Below are positions 28,671-28,840 of a DNA stretch of 28,840 nt, in pieces. Each line of letters starts with the position of its first letter. Within the stretch, counting starts at the first letter, position 1. The DNA is taken from positions 88,358-117,197 of the forward strand of contig PDIM01000021.1 of the NCBI GenBank assembly GCA_002811675.1, in the 5' to 3' direction. The stretch is from Ichthyosporea sp. XGB-2017a. Taxonomy: Eukaryota; Opisthokonta; Ichthyosporea. Below the pieces are notes generated by a model. It saw nothing but the letters and a program-made list of their open reading frames with translations. It did not search any database and had not been told where the DNA came from. Position numbers and translations under genes: made by a program.

Positions 28671-28840
28671 ATGCCTGACTGCCAGTTGGCTCCTTCCCTC
28701 ACAGCTAACACCCTCCTCTTCCACTCTGATAGAAATGGCCCTGAGAACGAGCAGGAGGAGCAACCCTTACCACGTGTTGCTCCAGAGACGGGCCACCTGT
28801 CTCAAGGACAGGAGCCACAGCTGCAAGACAACCTCCCGCA
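28671..28840 (+). CDS. Possible 5' end of the next gene (partial, runs off the window)
   Basis: An ATG at 28671 opens a frame that stays open for 56 codons to the window end. The translation is Gln/Glu/Pro-rich and polar (for example RNGPENEQEEQPLPRVAPE), and base composition rises in G+C compared with the flanking intergenic DNA, as expected for coding sequence. There is no recognised domain. A competing minus-strand frame is also open over the last 130 bases, so strand is uncertain. Confidence 0.35.
   Translation, partial: MPDCQLAPSLTANTLLFHSDRNGPENEQEEQPLPRVAPETGHLSQGQEPQLQDNLP

Overview
This is a gene-dense stretch of a eukaryotic nuclear genome. Thirteen genes or confident gene models fill about 29 kb, joined by a small number of short introns. 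I reconstructed 15 introns, all GT-AG, 71 to 119 nt long, each with A at donor position +3 and G at +5. Several large genes (WDR12, beta-tubulin, the ankyrin protein, BORA-like, the transposase-derived gene) have no intron. Receptor-cyclase architecture, a BORA-like protein and animal-like PHAF1, EDC4 and SLC37 genes suggest an early-branching animal (for example a sponge) or a unicellular holozoan. I cannot exclude another protist lineage from sequence alone.

Layout. 433-2200 (-) PHAF1 (autophagy). 2838-6057 (+) receptor with the ectodomain/TM/pseudokinase/coiled-coil/cyclase plan of a receptor guanylyl cyclase but with adenylyl-cyclase purine-selecting residues. 6568-7671 (-) orphan membrane protein. 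8372-9721 (+) WDR12 (ribosome biogenesis). 9837-11441 (-) ankyrin-repeat protein. 12155-12532 (+) small membrane protein with two PPxY motifs. 13361-14701 (+) divergent beta-tubulin. 14904-17722 (-) EDC4/Ge-1 (mRNA decapping). 18353-20003 (+) SLC37-type sugar-phosphate transporter. 20220-20624 (-) TMEM230. 21378-23099 (+) BORA-like activator of Aurora A/Plk1. 23861-24397 (+) secreted cysteine-rich protein. 24824-26476 (+) transposase-derived gene with two of three catalytic acids lost. 26989-28067 (+) PPCS (coenzyme A synthesis). A possible next gene starts at 28671 and runs off the window.

From 433 to 20624 the genes alternate strand almost strictly, giving head-to-head pairs that may share promoters and tail-to-tail pairs whose 3' ends nearly touch or overlap. 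The tightest pair is WDR12 and the ankyrin gene, 115 bp between stop codons. After 21378 everything reads +. The genes are mostly unrelated housekeeping functions and do not form a pathway. The points most worth following are the cyclase with ATP-type specificity residues, the apparently domesticated transposase, the tandem-PPxY membrane peptide, the orphan membrane protein and the secreted cysteine-rich protein with a strong TATA promoter. I found no rRNA, tRNA, CRISPR array, or virus-like element.
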